Below are positions 10,800 to 23,072 of a stretch of 64,000 nucleotides of DNA, one piece after another (position 1 is the first letter of the stretch; each line of letters begins with the position of its first letter). The DNA is taken from assembly GCA_030278955.1 (NCBI GenBank), contig JAOANR010000012.1, positions 26,281,977-26,345,976 of the forward strand, in the 5' to 3' direction. Source of the DNA: Hygrophila difformis (lineage: Eukaryota > Streptophyta > Magnoliopsida > Lamiales > Acanthaceae). The position numbers and the translations under genes were made by a program. The notes beneath the pieces are model-generated. The model saw only the letters and a list, made by a program, of their open reading frames with translations, made no database searches and was not told the origin of the DNA.

Positions 10800-11790
10800 A
10801 ATCCGCTACCAATCGGATACCGAGGAAAATGAGGATGCGGTGTGGGACGACGTTCTTCGGCGTTCCGACTAAGGGGCATGGAGAATCGGGACATCCACTG
10901 ATGTGCAATTACTCCTGGACGATCCAAAATTTCTTCAGTATATGTTATGTCGAAAATGCTCAAACTCTGCCAACTTCAGGTATGCATGCGACCATGCTCT
11001 TCGGCGAGGTTTTGGGTAACTGCTGCGCCCGCACGCTACTTGGCATGTTTTCTCGCGTCGACGTCCGTATGGAGGAATATTGCAGCCGGTCGTCCATAGC
11101 CCACTTTTCCATTAATCTGCATGGCCCGGAAGTTCTAGGTTGCCCCGTATGTTGTGATGAAATCTAGACAAACCAACAACGTAGATAGCACCATTAAGTT
11201 CGGTTGCATATGGTGCAGTCGGCTGAGAGAGGTTGAACATAGGGAGAAAAAATACCAAGGGGTCGACATGTTCTCAAGCATGTTGTCCAACTATACAGGC
11301 CGACTGCTACAAGCTTGAGATCATGTTGACCCTTTGGTATTTTTTCTGCCTATGTTCAACCTCTCTCAGTCGACTGCACCATATGCAACCTAACTTAATG
11401 GTGCTATCTACGTTGCTGGTTTGTCTAGATTTCATCAAAACATATGGGGCAACCTAGAACTTCCGGGCCATGCAGATTAATGGAAAAGTGGGCTAAGGAC
11501 GACCGGCTGCAATATTCCTCCATACGGACGTTGACGCGAGAAAACTTGCCAAGTAGTGTGCGAGCTCAGCAGTTACCCAAAACCTCGTCGAAGAGCATGG
11601 TCCATGCATACCTGAGGTTGGCAGAGTTTGAGCTTTCGCGTCATAACAATGCTGAAGATGTTTCGAATGGCCCAGGACTAATTGTCCATCAGTGGAGACC
11701 ATCCTTATTCTTGTCCCATCGTCCGAACGCCAAAGCATTTCACCCCGCACCGCAACCTCATCTGACTTGCCGGCCGATCGTTGCAACGCG
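10800..11790. repeat. ~1-kb diverged palindrome, ~480-bp arms
   Basis: Left arm about 10800-11281 and right arm about 11313-11790 are inverted copies with noticeably more differences than the first palindrome. Matching blocks include GAGAGAGGTTGAACATAGG with its complement near 11350, GGTGCTATCTACG, and TCCATACGGACGT with its complement. The ~30-bp spacer is at 11282-11312. Frames in the arms are mirror images and are not supported as genes. Confidence 0.8.
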
Positions 11791-11830
11791 CCAATGCGGT
11801 GGGCCTCAAATGACTGAAGATATTTCCGTA

Positions 11831-11912
11831 TAGTTAGTAATTGCAGTTTTATTAAGTATATATTTATAATAATAGAAATATTGTTAATAGTAATAGTAAG
11901 TGTATTAATTAC
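11831..11912 (+). repeat. 81-bp direct repeat, right copy
   Basis: Near-identical to 8018-8098 and in the same orientation. Confidence 0.75.
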
Positions 11913-13060
11913 TCTTTTAAGCCTTGCATCTCTTCTCCTCTATTCAACCTCTCTCAGCCTCTCTTTTTCAGGGGTAACATCTCCCGCTAATGCTTGCTCC
12001 TCCAAGCTAAGCGACTCCTTTTTTAGGGGTAGTATTGGGCAATATTCCCTCCTTCAGTTCCCGAGTTGCCCGAATGTTATCAGTCAGGCGGGCTATGTGA
12101 TGAACCTGCCCGCTTGTTTACCCATCCTCTGCGATAATTTTCTGAACGGTCATTACCAATGCCGCCCAGACCAAATGTTGCGCTCGAGGTTCGAAACGTG
12201 TTGATTACCAATGCTGCCCAGGCCAATATTGCATTCCCCCGCAATGAAGTAGTGTGCACTGTACAGTATAGCCTGTAGTATGACAATGACAATCAGTGAG
12301 CAAACACTGTGTAGGATATATGAAGTTAATATTACGACTCGAACACCGCTAATGAAAAATTACCGACAGCGATGCTTCAAGCCCTGTGCTTGAAGCATTG
12401 TGCTTCATGCATGGACAATATTCCACATGTCCGCCTTCACCCATTCTAGGATAGGCCACAATCTTGCTTTCTGGCGGGGGAGATTTGTGGTATGCAACCA
12501 TCAAAACATTTATCGTGATGTAGTGAGGGTGCTTCCGAATGTTGTCATTACCAATGCAGCGCATGTCCAATTGTTGTATCTCGACAACACCTACAGGTAA
12601 ACATTACAAAATAATATTAATAACGGCGATGAAAACATTTTAGTAGTATTGACGTATTTTTTTGGCAATGGAACCTAAGAGAATTTTAGCAATACTACGA
12701 TACTCGTTATAATTATATTAATATTTTGTAATTATTGCTATTATTATCATATTTAATCTACCATTGTTAAAAAATTATTATTATTACTATTATAGTAATA
12801 TTATCAATAATTATTTATGTTGAAAAAGTCATAAGAAATTACCCAACATTTTTAGATATAGTAAAATAATTAGAACTAATAATCTTGGTAATTTATATAG
12901 TATTATTAATCATTTTCAGAACGATTTAATAGTTAATATTTCAATTTGAATTATATCCGCAAATATGAGCGTATGTAAGTTGTAGAACATAAATTGTTCT
13001 ATATTCTAAAACATAAATTGTTCCATATATAGATATTATATATATATTATTTTTCTTATA
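11913..13060. other. repeat-module remnants, then AT-rich sequence
   Basis: Copies of the TTACCAATGCCGCCCA-type motif occur near 12150, 12205 and 12547, with the AACATTACAAAATAATATTA tail at 12600-12620. From about 12640 the sequence is AT-rich with no visible gene or element end. Confidence 0.5.
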
Positions 13061-13061
13061 A

Positions 13062-13112
13062 TTTAGGGTTTAGGGTTTAGGGTATAGGGTTTAGGGTTTA
13101 GGGTTTAGGGTT
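13062..13112 (+). repeat. short interstitial telomere-type array (TTTAGGG)n
   Basis: Seven consecutive TTTAGGG units, one of them TATAGGG. It lies ~250 bp upstream of the start of the Ulp1-type gene. The same TTAGGGTT core (telo-box) is common in plant promoters of translation genes. Confidence 0.95.
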
Positions 13113-13149
13113 GGGAGCGTAAAACTATTTTTTAAAAAATTGGACGCGG

Positions 13150-13280
13150 GCGCGAAAATCTATGCGGTGGGCCGTGTACGACCCAGGTGGTTCGTAGACG
13201 ACCCACGGGTTCGTACACGAACTGCCTGGTTCGTACACGGCCCACCGGTTCGTATGCCTGATTCGTGGGTTAAAACTTCG
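13150..13280. promoter_or_regulatory. internal GGTTCGTA/ACGAACC motif cluster upstream of the Ulp1 gene
   Basis: Motifs of the MULE-end type (GGTTCGTAGACGACCC, GGTTCGTACACG, GGTTCGTATGCC) recur every 15-25 bp just before the first exon at 13365. It may be the promoter region of that gene, an older MULE end, or both. No clear TATA box is seen. Confidence 0.5.
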
Positions 13281-13364
13281 CGAACCCGCCCATCTTCCCC
13301 ACTTTCTCTCTTTTTCTTTTATTCGCACTGGACGGCGGTTACTCCGGCGATTTTGAGCGAAAAA

Positions 13365-16300
13365 ATGGACGACACCATTCCGGCGGATCTCTCGTGGGCA
13401 TTGGTAGAGAGGGAGGCGGGCAATGAAACGGGACGGAGCCAGGCGGGCGGAGAGGGCAGCGGCGCCGGCACGAGCGGCGGCAACGAGGGGGGAAGCGGAG
13501 CAACCGCCGCCGCCGCGCCGGCGGGCAGTGAAGCGCCGGTGCTTCTACCACCCTCCGGCAGGGATCCCGATCGGGTTAGGCATACTCTTTTTCTTTAATT
13601 TTTAAATTTTTGTTATACCATTTGCTAATTAAACTTAATTGTGTGCATTTTGGTGAATTATTATTTGTATGGATCATTATGTTGATAATGTTGGCTTAGC
13701 TTTTCATGTTCGATCACGATTATTTTGATCATTGTTAGTTTAGCACTGAATTAATTATCCAGTAATTTGGATTTTGTGGTAATTTTTGTTAGTATTGTTA
13801 TGCATGCTGGTAATGTTGGATTAGTTTTTTATGTTTGATCATGATATTCTGATTAATTGATCATTGCTAGTTTAGAACTGAATCAATTATCCAGTCATTA
13901 GGATACACTCGGCAATATTTCTTAGGACAGTGATAGTGTTGATAATGTTGGATTAGTTTTTTATGTTTGATCAAAAAAATTTTGATTAATTGATCATTGT
14001 TAGGAGCAGAACTGAATTAATTATCCGGTGGTTGGGATTTTGACACTGTGAATCGGTGAAATGTTTAGGTCGCAGGTCAACGGTTCAAATTAAAAGTCTT
14101 ATTAAAATTAAATTTATATTAATATTATAATATTAAAAGTAAGTATATTTTATCATTTTATATTAATATTATAATATTAAAAGTAAGTATATTTTATCAA
14201 TTTATATTAATATTATAATATTAAAGACATTACTATAATATTATTAAAGTTAAAATTATTATATTAAATTTAATTTGATACTATAAAATATTTAGCTACT
14301 TTATTTTGATATTATGAAAAAATATTATACTATTATTTTAATCATATAATATTTTTATATTATAATTTTATCAATTAAAAAATTTATGACAAGATTAAAT
14401 AACACTAATGCAACTCTAAAAATATTCATATTCCATGTAACATTGCGATATTATCACTAAGTACGTCATCTAATTAATTGAGATATTACTTATTGTCTGT
14501 AATAAGTGTTTAATGGGAGGATCAATCCTTTTTATAAATAATAGGGAGATTGGTGGTACGTGAGAGAGGACTGCCAGGGGTCTTCCCCTCACTTGGGCAC
14601 CTACACGCGTCAGAAGACGCTGGTGCCGGAGATTGAGGGCGTACTTAGAGAGGCGGACCCTGATGGTTTAGAGGAGCTCCGCCGATCATGCTTCGGGCAT
14701 CTGTTTCGACCGAGGTGGCATCGTGGGACCATCTCAGGGCTTGCCCTGAACGAGCTTTTGGCTCGGGAGGTAGTATTTCACCCTATCCCGAAGGCGACGA
14801 AGGCGGTGGACTGGCATATGGGGAGCGACGATGAGGTTTGGTTTAGGGTGGGCGGCCGATTCATACGGTACGGTAGAGAGCAGCACGCTATCATGACAGG
14901 GCTCCGATTTACTCCGACTACAGATTTTCAGCTTTTTAGTCGGGACCCTTTACCGACAGATAGTGCTGGGGCTAGGTACGCTCTGTTTTTTAAGGACCTT
15001 ACGACTAATCAGTGCCGGGATAAATTTGCCAAGGAGGGGGCGTTCAGGGATAGGCCCGGCGATGCCCTGAAGGTCGCGAGAGTGATGGCCGCCTTCCACA
15101 TGATACTAGGGATCGATCCACAGGCACGCCGTCCTGATCCATGGATGTGGCGACTCGTGGAGGACACCGAGGCGTGGGAGACCTTTCCGTGGGGTCTCTT
15201 GACATGGCAGATCATGCGCGCGAGCATCAGGCAGTATCCGAGGCTTAGGCTCGAGCACCGTGGCTCAGCGCATCTTTACGGCCCCAGCTACGCTCTTTGG
15301 GTAAGCTAACAACTTTTGCAAATATTGTATATTTTCGTTTAGAGTTGGTCACACTGTTATTATATTGATGCATTAAAATTTATGATGTGTCAGGTGTGGG
15401 CAGTTGAGTCGATACCACAGCTGCATACGTGGACGCGGGTGAAGTTCATATCTGACCCGGAGGCACAGCGACCACGGATGACGAGGTGGGAGTTCGACGC
15501 AAAATGGTCGCAGCAGTCATGGGGCCAGGCGTTCGATTATGAGGTTAGTATGAGTAACTATGTTTACACCTCGCTCCTTTTTATAAATTTTGTATTAATT
15601 CCCTGCACTAAATGGATAATTGTCTATCGAATTTTAGACTCACCCCACGTTCACTGCAGGATATTCACATTGTTGAGACTATGCCAGCGACCGACCTGGA
15701 GAGGCGCGAGCCTTATATGGCCGATGTGGATGCCCATATCCCACCGGGGCTGGTATGGATCCCGTTCCTCCGGCGCAAGCGTGCATCAGCTGGGGGCGAT
15801 GGCGGGAAGAGCCGGCGGAAGAAGAAGAAGGGCGGCGACGGGGGGCGACGTGGACGGGGCCGCGAGACATCGCCGCCAGACGGGTCTGAGAGCAGTGGAT
15901 CCGACTCAGACGGGGGTTCTGGGTAGCACGGTGGGGCCGGTGGGGAGCCACAGGGGCGTATACCTTCACCCCGGCCGCAGCGGGATATACCTTCACCCCG
16001 TCCGCAGGAGGGTATTGATGCCCAGCCTCCACCCCCATCCGCGAGCGTACCTCCTGGTGCTGTCGGTCGGGATGACCAGATGTTGTTGACCGCGATCGCT
16101 GATATGGTCGCTCAGACAGAGCGGCGCTTGTTGGATGAGCAGGCGCGGTGGCAGGCAGAGTATGAGAAGAGGTTGCTTACCCTTTTCCACCAGGCGGTGG
16201 ACGCCATCCGCCAGGAGCAGCAGCGTTCTGTGGCTGCCATGCGCGGAGAGGTACAGCGGTCGGTGAACTTATTCATGCAGAAGTTCACCCGTGTTCGCAC

Positions 16301-18416
16301 CGATGCTGCCCCGTCTTCGACCGACCCGCCTGTCGGTGCACCTACCACTAGACTTCAGCCCTCCGCGGATAGGGTGGTTTTTGAGGGCCAGCAGGCTGGA
16401 CCAGCCGCTGGAGGAGCAGCGACCGATGATGCCCGAGTTGCAGAGGTGGCAGCGGTCCAGCCCACAGTCGAGCGTGTGTCGTCTGAGTCGCGGGATGTGA
16501 ACGATTCACCGTCACGTCACGAGGCTGAGCCACACACGCCGCATACCAGTGGCGGTCCAGCTCACACGCCGATACCACAGTCAGGTATGTCTTTGATTCT
16601 GTATTGTAATTTTTGCACGGTCCTTTATTATTTTTACATTTCTCGTTCACGATTTTACCCGCCGCACTGCGCTTACATACATTTTGATGCGCTGAAATGT
16701 GCAGGCGATCCTTCAGCCAGTTCGCCGACACGGAGTGGCGAGCCAGTTCCCACCTGTGCCCCACAGCCAGGTATTAGTATGAATTTTGGGTTGCAATATT
16801 TTGTCCGGTTGTTGCAAATGATATTTTTTTCACCTCGTTTACTAATCCGCCGCATTACTCTTACCTACATTTCGACCGCTAAAACTGTGCAGGTATGCCT
16901 TCGGACAGTTCACCTAGAGGGGGTGGAACGGCAGGACCGAGTACGCATGTGCAGCCTGATGACATAGGTACGTGAACTAATTTCTCTATCACCAAAATGA
17001 ATTGTTTTTAATTAGTTGTCGTTATAGTGGCTTATAAGTAGTTGACTTGTTTTACCTCTTTTGCAGCCACACCTGTGCCTACCACTGGATCCCGGCTGTA
17101 CCCACTCGGTCCCGACAGCATTGTGACCATCCGCCCCACTGGTTCCGTGGACTCCGTTCAGTTTCGTAAGGGACGCCGTGAGCGCTTATCCCATAGGTTG
17201 CTGAGCCCTTACCTACCATTGGAGCGTAGGCGCGGTCATGCGGATCACGCGAGATTTAAGGCATACCGTGACGACAAGGAAGCTGCCCCGTAAGTGTTTA
17301 TGACAAAATTATTTACATTCATTCACCGCATTACGTGTCTAATAGCTGCCCTTTTGTATAGTGTGAACGTCGGCTGGTGGCATCTAGTAGGGCCCTCCTT
17401 TTTTGAGACCTGGTGTGACATCTTTAAATTCCTCGAGTCCGATGTAAGTCAATCTACATTTTTCATTTAGCTACATAAAAGTGACACCATGCTCCAAAAC
17501 ACATATTGACATTCTTGTTTCAGCACATCGATGCGTATCTCGGCATTCTCCAATTTTCACCCGGCTGGCTGGGAGTAGTGCCCCGTAAGGATTACAAGTA
17601 CGCCATCATGGACGTCGCCTTTCTGGTTGGTCTAGCTATCCCCAACTAGTAAGAATAATTTTTTGTATTGTTGCAAATTGATTATATAAGTTCATATTTC
17701 AATTTATTCCAATAGGACACACTGATACGCGAGTGTTGGGATGGCCTTCGGTCCCGGATGACTGACTCGCATACTGCATTCTTCATGTTGTACGTTACGG
17801 GGGCAGCTCCTAGTTAGGGGTCCACGGCAGACTGGTCAGAGTTAGATGAGGTTTGTGGAATTACATCTTAATCGCATAATTTTAATAATTAGATTACCGA
17901 CACTCTAATGATCATGTTTTTTGCTACGTACAGATTATCTGCCCATACAACCCAGGGGGTCACTGGGCTATCGTACGGCTGCGACTTGAGGCGCAGACGA
18001 TTGTTCTACACGATAGCCTCGTCCCAGACCGAGATTTGAAACCAGATGTAGCCAGGGACCGATCGCAGAAGATGTGGGTGTTGCGGAAGTTATTGCCGGA
18101 GATGCTGTCTCGCACTGGCTACTATAATCGTCGTAGCGGCGCTGTTTGCTCCCCCACCTGGGATTTCAAGTTCGCTCGCAAGGAGGCAGTCATCGAGCAG
18201 ACCGACAGCATCTCGTGCGGCCCGATTGCACTGTTCACTGCAGCCTGTATCGTACGTGGCCGTTTCCCGGGAGATTATCCAGATGCTTGGGCCATGCGGC
18301 AGAGCCATGCTTTTGATGTGTGGCGCTTTAGTGCAGACCCGGACCAGGGCCCCACACGCACCACGGCTTGCGCACCCCCTGGCGGGGGTTTGTTTGATGT
18401 TGTATCGGAGCCTTAG
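13365..18416 (+). pseudogene. DUF1985/Ulp1-type C48 peptidase gene of the MULE, multi-exon, two in-frame stops
   Basis: Eleven exons are suggested by GT/AG sites that keep phase: 13365-13574, 14545-15300, 15394-15543, 15660-16584, 16705-16770, 16893-16967, 17067-17289, 17362-17443, 17524-17625 (end uncertain), 17716-17850 and 17934-18416. Exons 2-3 encode a DUF1985-like domain (FGHLFRPRWHRGT, WFRVGGRFIRYGREQHAIMT, IPQLHTW). Exon 4 is basic, then proline-rich and coiled-coil-like. The last exon carries the C48 cysteine-peptidase triad: His in NPGGHW, Asp in LHDSL, Gln and Cys in EQTDSISCG. Such proteins are related to SUMO proteases; their role in MULEs is unknown. In-frame TAG codons at 15924-15926 and 17815-17817 suggest decay unless these parts are spliced differently. 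It converges on the transposase gene. Confidence 0.75.
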
Positions 18417-18567
18417 GTGTTTTTTAGATATTTTGTGCACTTTTCACGCATTATTATTTGGAGATATTTTGTGCGGATGTACAGTTCACGTTTCAAGTAT
18501 TTTATGCACCACATATATTATTGCCAGACAATTCACGTATTAATTTTCAGTCATCGCCCTCTTAATA

Positions 18568-21333
18568 CTAGTAATACGGAGCTGGGCTGTTTAAGTCTGG
18601 GAAAATTAAACAATTCGCTGCATCGTGTCCCGCGCCACCACATGATGTACATAAGTGTGGAATGGTTGGTCGGTACTCGGATGGACCGGCGACATCGGCG
18701 CTCGGGCCAGGACACCTCTTCCAATTATGGCCCACCGCACCACACACACTGCAGGTTTGCCGCCTTCTGGAATTCCCAGCTCCTTCTGCCCCCGATGGAA
18801 TCCGACTTTGTTTCGGTCGACCAGCCTGCCTCGGGCAATCTGGCGTCTTGCACGTTGCGTTGGCAATCGCGGTCGGGACTACCCAGTCGGTCGGGTGGTC
18901 CATAGGATACACTCGCGCTTTCCATGACTGGACGAGGACCGCACGCTTGTAATGTGGTGACACATATGCAGTCTGCTCGTGGTTCACAAACATGCGCAAA
19001 AAGGTTGGAGCGTTAATTAAACATTATGTCCGTGCCACTTAACCAGTATAAAACCGACTTCTAGTTCAGGCCCGTCGATACCTAATCGCTGCCGATGCAT
19101 GGGGACACGGTATCAAATGCTGCTGAAACCTCTGGCACGTGCATGTCTTCGAGCCAAGGTTTACTGTGTACTCCTTGCCGTTCTGCTTGACGTTGAACTC
19201 ATCGGACTTCCTTGTGTCCTTCACTGACAGGATATGTCCTTCGTCTTTCGCCTTCATCAGCTCCATATGTGCCCAGTCAGTCAACACAGTAGTGCCACTC
19301 AACGCGTCGTTGTGCCGCTCCGTAAACCAATCAGCAATAGTTGCATGAATGACGTTGAGCATTGAGCACACAGGCAACCTTCGCGCCCACTTCAATACGT
19401 GGTTCATGCTCTCTACGGGATTCGTCGTCATCATGTCATAACGACGAACAGGACACTTCACACGCGCAAACTTGTCCTCCCCTACTTTCTCCACTGGATG
19501 CGTATATGCGGAAGGAGACTGTTGCTTTAACGCATCCATGTGACGATTATAATCTGAATTCTTGTATGCATAGGAAGCCGATGTGAACAGATCCTTCACT
19601 CTCTTCACATACCGACCTAGATTGGACTTTATGTGGAACGTACAGAGGACGTGGCGTGCATCTGGTAACACTTGCTCAATCGCAGTTCCAATGCACTTCG
19701 CCCCGTCGGACACAATCAACACATCTTTCTGCAGGTGTAGTGCCCGGTGTAATTGCAATAGAAACCACTGCCACATCTCAATTGACTCCGTCGGCCCAAC
19801 AGCGAATGCAAGCGGGAATAACTGATTGTTTCCGTCTTTCGTTACCGCCACGAAGAGGACACCCTTGTACTTGCCCTTTAAATGTGTCCCGTCGATTGCC
19901 ATGAAAGGCCGCACCAGTGGCCACCCAGCAATCGAGGCACCCAGTGCAAAGAATGCAAGCCCGAATTTCCCCTCCATGTCCACCGCGTAATCCGTCACCG
20001 TATTTGCATTTGACTCCTTCAGCATGTGTAGGTACGAAGGGATCATCTTGAAAGAACTGTCGTGATCCCCAAAAATTGAGACAATTGCATTGTCCCTAAT
20101 CTTCCGGGCCATTCCGATCGAGACGTTGACACCTTCTTTTCGCAGCTTACTCTGAATCATTAAAGGCTCTAACGTCTTCTCCTCGACGACAATATCTGCG
20201 GCATAATAGCTGCCCAAATGTCTCAATGGGAGTGTCGTCGGATTGGGCCTGTCCGGGTCTGCACTGCACGTATGCGGGACCAGTCTGTACACCGTCCAAA
20301 GCGATGTCGTTCCCCTTGCTCGCATCTGAAATTCGCAACCATCAACCCTACACCTCACGAAATACCTCGACTTATCCGACTTCCACGTATCGAAACCACA
20401 CCTAGCCTCCACAAGATATTTTGTCAGCTTTTCTTGTAATTTCGCCTTCGTTGGGAAGACTGAGCCGACTGCGAATGATGTGTCCACAGTCTCGTCCACG
20501 TGTTCATCCACCAATCGTTCCGGTAAGTCGAAGTGTGGCCGCGGAAGGTTCCACTTCCCATGACTCATCTCTGGGACAACGTATGCTTCTTCAGTCCTCG
20601 GCCAAACCGGATTATGCCCTGCTTGCAGCCCGGGCCGCCCCTCTTTCTGGACCCGTTCCTTATTCCGCTCTTGGTCTCTGAGGATATTGTAATACTGTTC
20701 CACACCACCGTAACGCAAGGGTGGGTCTGGATCCTCTTCAGCCTCCGATCCCGAGCTACTCTCCTCATCACGTGCTGTATTTCCAGCATCCTCCGCATGG
20801 CCATGCTCTACGGCATCTCCGCCGAGATTCACCGCCGTCTCCGGCACCTCATCGTATTGTAAATGCCTCCCTCCTTCACCGATAACACTGCTCGGATATC
20901 CAGCAAAATTACCCATAGCGCTTCTTTCGTATACATTTTCACCAACCGCTCCGTACCCGTGGCTGCTCCCGACTACATTTGCATGCCCAAACATATTCAT
21001 TATCGGGGTCGTGCCAAATATGCTCTCCATCACACTTCTCGACTCTAAATTGGCGATTGGGAAATTTCGTTCGGCGTCGTAATTTGTTGAGTGTTGTGTA
21101 TCTTGTATCCCTTTTATTAAAAACAATTTCACAAACACATGTAAACCTTATAAAATTACGGCTGCATAATATGTAGATAACGTATTTCAACCACACTACA
21201 GTGTATCCGTTAAAAAATATTTACAAGCAGTGTAAAAATAAAACTTACGGTTCAGACCTCGCTCTTTCTCGTCGTGTGAATGCCACTCGCCCTGGTACCA
21301 TGTGCTGCCGCTTAGCCGCTCAAACCAAGACAT
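18568..21333 (-). CDS. MULE transposase (MuDR-like, DDE fold, SWIM zinc finger)
   Basis: Exon 1 is 21249-21333 (MSWFERLSGSTWYQ), with a GTAAGT donor and phase 1. The main exon starts at 21110 and runs to a stop at 19066. Domains in the main exon: acidic N-terminus; a WRKY/GCM1-type zinc-binding region (FVRCRVDGCEFQMRARG, then HTC); the MULE transposase core with Asp in FMAIDGTHLKGKY, Asp in LIVSDGAKC, the CxxH in VLCTFHIKS, and Glu in NPVESMNH; and a SWIM finger (CTCQRFQQHLIPCPHA). A second frame, 18568-18999, encodes the usual C-terminal tail with RQAGRPKQSRIPSG and two CCHC knuckles (CSVCGAVGHNWKRC, CTSCGGAGHDAANC). Between 19066 and 18999 no clear intron is seen, so a small deletion or shift may separate them. 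It would cut and move elements with matching ends. Confidence 0.88.
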
Positions 21334-21660
21334 TGTTCTGAATATTGGATCAATCACCCATAAGTAACAACATAACAATTTTACCGATTTATTACAATAA
21401 TATGTTTAATAGTAATAACAATAATTTTAATTATTATAAACTACAATATGTTAATAATTTTTTCAATAATAATAGCAATAACAACAATAGTAATAATAAT
21501 GATAACACCAATAACACTATTATTATTAGTAACACTATTCTTATTAATAACAGTAATTACTAATCTCCACTATAACACCAATAATTTCCTGGAAAGGACT
21601 GTGCAAGAACCAACAGATTCGTGGGCAATAAGCTGGACGAATCACACATTTAAAATTGAC

Positions 21661-21835
21661 CTGTGGTTCGTGGTCTAAGGGTTCGTGGTGCACACATCGA
21701 CCACGAACCACATACCTTACCACGGCCCTGTGGTTCATGGTACTGGTTCGTGGTCGCAAATGGACCACGAACCACAGTGTGGGCCGTGGTTGCAAATGGA
21801 CCACGACCCTGTGGTTGCAACCACGAACCGCAAGG
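21661..21835. repeat. GGTTCGTGGT/ACCACGAACC motif cluster near the transposase 5' end
   Basis: At least eight copies of TGGTTCGTGGT-like motifs in both orientations, including ACCACGAACCAC near 21703 and 21764. The cluster lies 330-500 bp upstream of the transposase start, so it may bind transposase at its own promoter. That role is inferred. Confidence 0.65.
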
Positions 21836-21839
21836 TTTT

Positions 21840-22660
21840 TTTTTTTTTTGCAACGGCCCACAAATTATAATTATGATAATTAATATTAATACTACTACTA
21901 CTACTAATAATAATAATATATAACTGACAAATGTAACAAATACTTAAGTTATTAGTAATACTGTAAATATTAATAATACCAACAACAACAATATTTATTT
22001 TTCTAAAATAAGTAATAATAATAGTAATCATTAATTTAAAATTAAGCAAAAATAATAGTAACCATGAATCTAAAATAAATAATACCAACAACAATAATAT
22101 TTATTAACATAAATTCTAAAATAATAATAAAAGAGCAAAATAATTAAAATCTGTGACGTAAATTTTTTTTTAAAAAAAGAAAGGATATCATACGCAACCA
22201 TGAATTTAATTCAAAAAATCACTTTTCTTTATTTACTAAATATAATATGAAGACTATAAAAGGAAATTTAATTAAATTACTAAATACCATTGCTAAAGAA
22301 ACCATAGATCTACAATTTAGGCTTAACAAAACCAACATCTCTCATTACACACATTAAATAACTTAGATCCGAAACGAAAACTAACAATTTATTTAGTCAA
22401 CCATTTCAAAGCAACAATTTAAAGATAAATCTCTTACGGAGTCGTCGTGCCCTGCAGCCTTAATTCTTCAATACTTTGTCTCACTGGATGCTCCCAAGAT
22501 GCGCAAGATAAATCTTGCTTCCCTTATAAATATCTCCTGTTAAAAATGAATGTTGGACAGTGCAAATGAAAGAGAAGAGTATAATCCCTATATCCAAATT
22601 TATTGGTTTCATCCATGGTGGGTGGTCAGGAATAAATTCTGTCCACCATGCCTGGGTCCG
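21840..22660. other. AT-rich internal sequence, no gene
   Basis: Poly-T run at 21837-21850, then trinucleotide-rich A/T sequence. From 22300 to 22660 it is ordinary AT-rich sequence in which I see no gene or element end. Confidence 0.5.
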
Positions 22661-22669
22661 GATAATAAT

Positions 22670-23072
22670 ACTAGGTTCGTATAAGAACCACTTCAATGAC
22701 CGAACCACTTTCCCGTTTCCCAATGTCTGATGGGGAATAAATCCAGCCCCACATCTGGGCAAAGGTTCGTGCACGAACCACATGGACCGTGGTCAATCTA
22801 AAAAATCATGAATCCATAGCCACGTGGACCCGTGGTTCGTCTTCAACACATAGGGATTGTGGACGGTCCCTGCCGTTGAAGACGAACGAGTCGTCCTTAA
22901 TCACCCTTATTAATTAATCCCATGGACCGTGCTTCCTAACCCGGTTCGTATACGAACCACACCACGAACCAGGGGTTTTTATGCCTTTTCGGATACAAAA
23001 GTTGAGGAATTTTGGCGGCTGGCAAAAAAGAGTATTGTCAGGACCTGCGATGGCGCTGCCACCTATTTCTTC
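22670..23072 (-). repeat. MULE terminal inverted repeat and subterminal motifs, right
   Basis: Between about 22915 and 23060 this is the inverted copy of the left end. From 22670 to 22915 there are further ACGAACC/GGTTCGT motifs (22674, 22764, 22833, 22882). The first bases inside the target duplication do not match the left end well. Confidence 0.75.

Larger units (their letters stand above)
1150..23072. mobile_element. ~21.9-kb Mutator-like element with Ulp1 gene (KI-MULE type)
   Basis: The ends are inverted copies of each other (about 1164-1300 and 22925-23060) and a 10-bp direct repeat flanks them. Inside, a MULE transposase gene (- strand, 18568-21333) and a DUF1985/Ulp1 peptidase gene (+ strand, 13365-18416) point toward each other, 3' end to 3' end. 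That pair is characteristic of plant Ulp1-carrying (Kaonashi-type) MULEs. The length is well beyond a usual MULE and is explained by cargo: a LINE fragment, an eL15 array, large palindromes and shuffled repeats. Nested insertion of an older MULE cannot be ruled out, because a third cluster of end-type motifs sits at 13150-13280. Confidence 0.7.

Noticed and set aside
8122..11833. Short frames of 60-145 aa on both strands in the palindromes
   Set aside because: They occur as mirror pairs in the two arms and have no recognisable domain.
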